Below are positions 61,543 through 64,000 of a stretch of DNA of 64,000 nt, in pieces. The position numbers and the translations under genes are program-made. Positions within the stretch are counted from its first letter, which is position 1. Every line of letters starts with the position of its first letter. The DNA is from Alkalibacter mobilis (lineage in GTDB: Bacteria; Bacillota; Clostridia; Eubacteriales; Alkalibacteraceae): the NCBI RefSeq assembly GCF_015594845.1, contig NZ_JADNRK010000001.1:62001-126000 (forward strand), given 5' to 3'. The notes under the pieces are model-generated. The model was given only the letters and a program-made list of their open reading frames with translations. It made no database searches and was not told where the DNA came from.

Positions 61543-63987
61543 TCAGACTTCTATCTCATTTCGACTTATAACATCATTTTGCATCGCTTCACTCAATTCG
61601 TTGAAATACGCTGAATAACCTGCAATACGTACTACCAAATCTCTGTAAGAATCAGGATCTTTCTGAGCTGCTCTCATTACCTCTGTACTGACAACATTAT
61701 ATTGAACCTCCATGCCTTTATTATTAAAATAAGTCTTTGTCATATCTTTTAAAGATTCTTTAGATCTCTTCGTACTCAATGATGTAGGATGAATTTTTAA
61801 ATTTAAAGCTATCCCGTCCATATACTTTCCATGATCGATACAACAAGCTGAATTATATATTGCAGTAGGCCCATTTTTATCTCGTCCTTGGCCGGGAGAC
61901 ATGGCATCCGCTAAAGGCTGACCTGTATTTCTACCGTCAGGAGTGGCATTAGTAACAGCTCCTTGGACCACATGTTGTGCCGCTCCATAAAGCCCTGCTT
62001 TATATATTTTTGATCTTTTACTAAAACATTCACTACAATTATCATAGTAAATATCTGTTACCCACTTCATAATCTCATCTGCATACGGGTCAGCATTACC
62101 ATAGTGAGGAACTTCGTTTAAAATTTGCTGTTGTAAGGGTTCATATCCTTTCCAGTCAGTCATCATACCGTCGTATATTTCTCTGGCAGTGCATAATTTA
62201 TTATCAAACACCATATATTTAATAGCTGATAGCGAATCTGCAACTGTAGCCAACCCTGTAGCTGTACCTCCATATGAATTATATTTTGCCCCTCCTATCG
62301 TACAGTCCACACCCGATTCCATGCAGCCCTCTATTGATATCGACAATGCCGCCGAAGGAGCATAGAAACCTGAAAGATTTTCCACATAATTTTGAATTGT
62401 AACAGACCACTTATGCAGGTAATCAAACTGTCTTTTATAAGCTTTTTTTACTTCTTCGAATGATTTCATATCGTACAGGAATCCAGTTTCCAATCCACCT
62501 GCCTTCCCATTCGAAGGGTTAATTCCGTTATTTAGTGCGGTTAGCAAAACATTGCCGTGACTGCCAAGACCTGCTTTACCATGCAAGCCATTACCTGCCG
62601 GATAATCGTTTCCTGAACCAACGATTTCTTGACATCCAATTATGCTATAATCTCTTGCATCCTCCAATTCCATTCCAAGTTCTTTGATCAATCCTGGAAT
62701 TATTACATCATCATTTTGAAATAAAGGTAACCCTCCAACCAGTCTTGTTGTTTCTATAGCTAAATCCCAAAGTTTTTCGGGTGAATCCTTATTGATCCGC
62801 AATGAAACAGTCGGATCGTGCAGCGACAATCTCCCCAAGGTTTCTAAAACCATATATGTTACTGGATTTGTGGCATCTTTTCCAGTTTTTTTGTCAATTC
62901 CACCGATAGTTGTATGGTGGTATGTTACTCCTACACCAGTATATGCCGCAATCTTAGGATTGGATGCTCTGTAAAAACAATTAGATTTTAAAAAGAATGC
63001 ATCGACTATCTCTTGCGCCTCATCCAGTGTCAACCTTCCTTCAGTAAGATCGGATTGCAAAAACGGCCATGTATATTGATCAAATCGCCCAAATGCCAAT
63101 GCCGGATGTCTTGCTTCCATATATAATACCACCTGGTACATTATTGTTGCCTGACAGGCTTCCCAGAACGTCCTTGCAGGATTTTCAGAAATCCAGTTTA
63201 ATCCTTCAGCCATCTGATTAAGCTCTTTTTTGCGCTCCAAATCAACACATAATTCAGCCTTTTTATAGCATTCCCTGGCATAATTTTTTATCATTTCACT
63301 GGCACCATCACATATTATTGTTGCCGCCTTGTAAAACATATATTTTTCTACATTATCCCCCATTAAATTTCCTTTATGTTCATCTATCCAATCTTGTGCT
63401 TCTTTTTTGATCGATGAGTAGCCTCTGTTAATAATTTTTTCATAACCGGCAACAAGATGACCCGTATGTATAGGCGCTCTCATCATTGATCCCATTTCCA
63501 GAATACCTAAATTTGCCACTTCTTCAAATCCATCTGGAGACCATGAATCAAAATATTGCGTGATAGTTTTATCTTTCCAAAAATCACGAAAACTCATGAA
63601 CTTATCAATTTCCTCTTTGCTCATGCTCAGATGTACCCCTGATTTATCAGTCCTGTGGTATAACCCATCGTCCCAAAGCTCCCATAAAGCCATTTCTTCC
63701 AATTCCTTCCAAAGCCAACTTGCATCCCATTCGGGCCACATTCCAGATCCCAAGAAGTCTTTTCCAATATTTCCAACTATGATCTCAAAGTCTTCAACTC
63801 GACAAGTCATATTAGCGCATATCTCAGATGTGGCCAATGGTATTTTTATACTAGGTGGAACTTTTTCGTACTTCTTATAAGCCTGAGTAATCAATTCTAC
63901 CCTCTCAGCATCTACCGATATCACCCTGTCTCTAACCAAACGTCTCATCAACTTTATTCTCTCTGTTACAGGTCTAAATTCGTACAT
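61543..63987 (-). CDS. Glycyl-radical enzyme 2 (GCQE class)
   Basis: 814 residues, complete, starting at 63987 after AGGGGG. The glycyl loop is VRIAGYSAYF with Gly790. The thiyl Cys452 lies in IIGCQEIVGSG with Glu454, so the residue between Cys and Glu is Gln instead of Val. HTGHLVAGYEKIINRGYSSIKKEA and GGAKYNSYGGTATGL match the GRE fold. It belongs to the dehydratase/lyase side of the family, but the substrate is unknown. No activase is adjacent in the window; the upstream gene lies beyond the right edge. Confidence 0.88.
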   Translation of the reverse strand: MYEFRPVTERIKLMRRLVRDRVISVDAERVELITQAYKKYEKVPPSIKIPLATSEICANMTCRVEDFEIIVGNIGKDFLGSGMWPEWDASWLWKELEEMALWELWDDGLYHRTDKSGVHLSMSKEEIDKFMSFRDFWKDKTITQYFDSWSPDGFEEVANLGILEMGSMMRAPIHTGHLVAGYEKIINRGYSSIKKEAQDWIDEHKGNLMGDNVEKYMFYKAATIICDGASEMIKNYARECYKKAELCVDLERKKELNQMAEGLNWISENPARTFWEACQATIMYQVVLYMEARHPALAFGRFDQYTWPFLQSDLTEGRLTLDEAQEIVDAFFLKSNCFYRASNPKIAAYTGVGVTYHHTTIGGIDKKTGKDATNPVTYMVLETLGRLSLHDPTVSLRINKDSPEKLWDLAIETTRLVGGLPLFQNDDVIIPGLIKELGMELEDARDYSIIGCQEIVGSGNDYPAGNGLHGKAGLGSHGNVLLTALNNGINPSNGKAGGLETGFLYDMKSFEEVKKAYKRQFDYLHKWSVTIQNYVENLSGFYAPSAALSISIEGCMESGVDCTIGGAKYNSYGGTATGLATVADSLSAIKYMVFDNKLCTAREIYDGMMTDWKGYEPLQQQILNEVPHYGNADPYADEIMKWVTDIYYDNCSECFSKRSKIYKAGLYGAAQHVVQGAVTNATPDGRNTGQPLADAMSPGQGRDKNGPTAIYNSACCIDHGKYMDGIALNLKIHPTSLSTKRSKESLKDMTKTYFNNKGMEVQYNVVSTEVMRAAQKDPDSYRDLVVRIAGYSAYFNELSEAMQNDVISRNEIEV

Positions 63988-64000
63988 TTTTACTCCCCCT

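Noticed and set aside
57842-63987. Pyruvate formate-lyase for the two glycyl-radical enzymes
   Set aside because: PFL has two adjacent active-site Cys. These have single Cys followed by Val-Glu or Gln-Glu, and the activase carries extra ferredoxin clusters.
1-64000. CRISPR arrays, tRNA or rRNA genes, insertion sequences, prophage
   Set aside because: No regularly spaced repeats, cloverleaf-like sequences, transposase or phage genes were seen on either strand.

Overview
The window looks like a chromosome segment from a low-GC, anaerobic, Gram-positive bacterium of the Clostridia type. This rests on A/T-rich codons, AGGAGG-type ribosome binding sites, ferredoxin-linked oxidoreductases, glycyl-radical enzymes, Ptb/Buk, and PTS, rbs and tup systems. 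No rRNA, tRNA, insertion sequence, phage gene or CRISPR array was seen.

Left part (1-30.6 kb) is mostly housekeeping and transport, largely on the minus strand. It holds a partial LysM polysaccharide deacetylase, a Mbeg1-like hydrolase and a tungstate transporter (tupABC) with a ModE-type operator and a regulator that fuses a ModE-like HTH to a TupA-like binding domain. These are followed by a CPA2 antiporter, a YibE/F protein, a likely stand-alone small RNA, copA-copZ, the rbsRKDACB operon with its operator, a heterodimeric ABC exporter, the fructose operon (fruR-fruK-IIA-IIBC), an HD protein and a TetR-MMPL efflux pair. A gene-poor stretch at 25.6-26.5 kb contains two diverged copies of a two-hairpin module with compensatory base changes.

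Central part (30.6-48.7 kb) is a catabolic block on the minus strand. A cobalamin riboswitch precedes a zinc dehydrogenase and a TrpD-like transferase. Next is an eight-gene operon (CoA-transferase A/B, cupin, SDR, 3-hydroxyacyl-CoA-dehydrogenase-like enzyme, thiolase, BKACE enzyme, cyclase-family hydrolase). It matches, gene for gene, the route described for anaerobic phloroglucinol breakdown in Clostridium scatologenes: ring reduction, hydrolytic ring opening, oxidation to triacetate, BKACE cleavage to acetoacetate units, and thiolysis. It has a consensus sigma-54 promoter, three upstream 18-bp dyads and an adjacent sigma-54 activator. Upstream lies ptb-iorA-iorB-(membrane protein)-buk, also behind a sigma-54 promoter and next to a PrpR-type activator. 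That set would turn 2-oxo acids into acids plus ATP.

Right part (48.7-64 kb) supplies the upper pathway. It has a PhlG/phloretin-hydrolase-like protein, a LysR regulator, a protein I recognise as bacterial chalcone isomerase (Eubacterium ramulus type), and a flavodoxin-fold reductase of the type reported as flavone reductase in Flavonifractor plautii. Read together, the genes suggest an almost complete flavone -> flavanone -> chalcone -> (dihydrochalcone) -> phloroglucinol -> acetyl-CoA route within about 20 kb; a dedicated chalcone ene-reductase is not visible. A URO-D-type methyltransferase with two small partner genes suggests O-demethylation of methoxylated substrates. The window ends with two glycyl-radical enzymes of unassigned substrate, one activase and an AraC regulator.

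The pathway assignments are inferences from remembered family features and gene order; no database search was possible.
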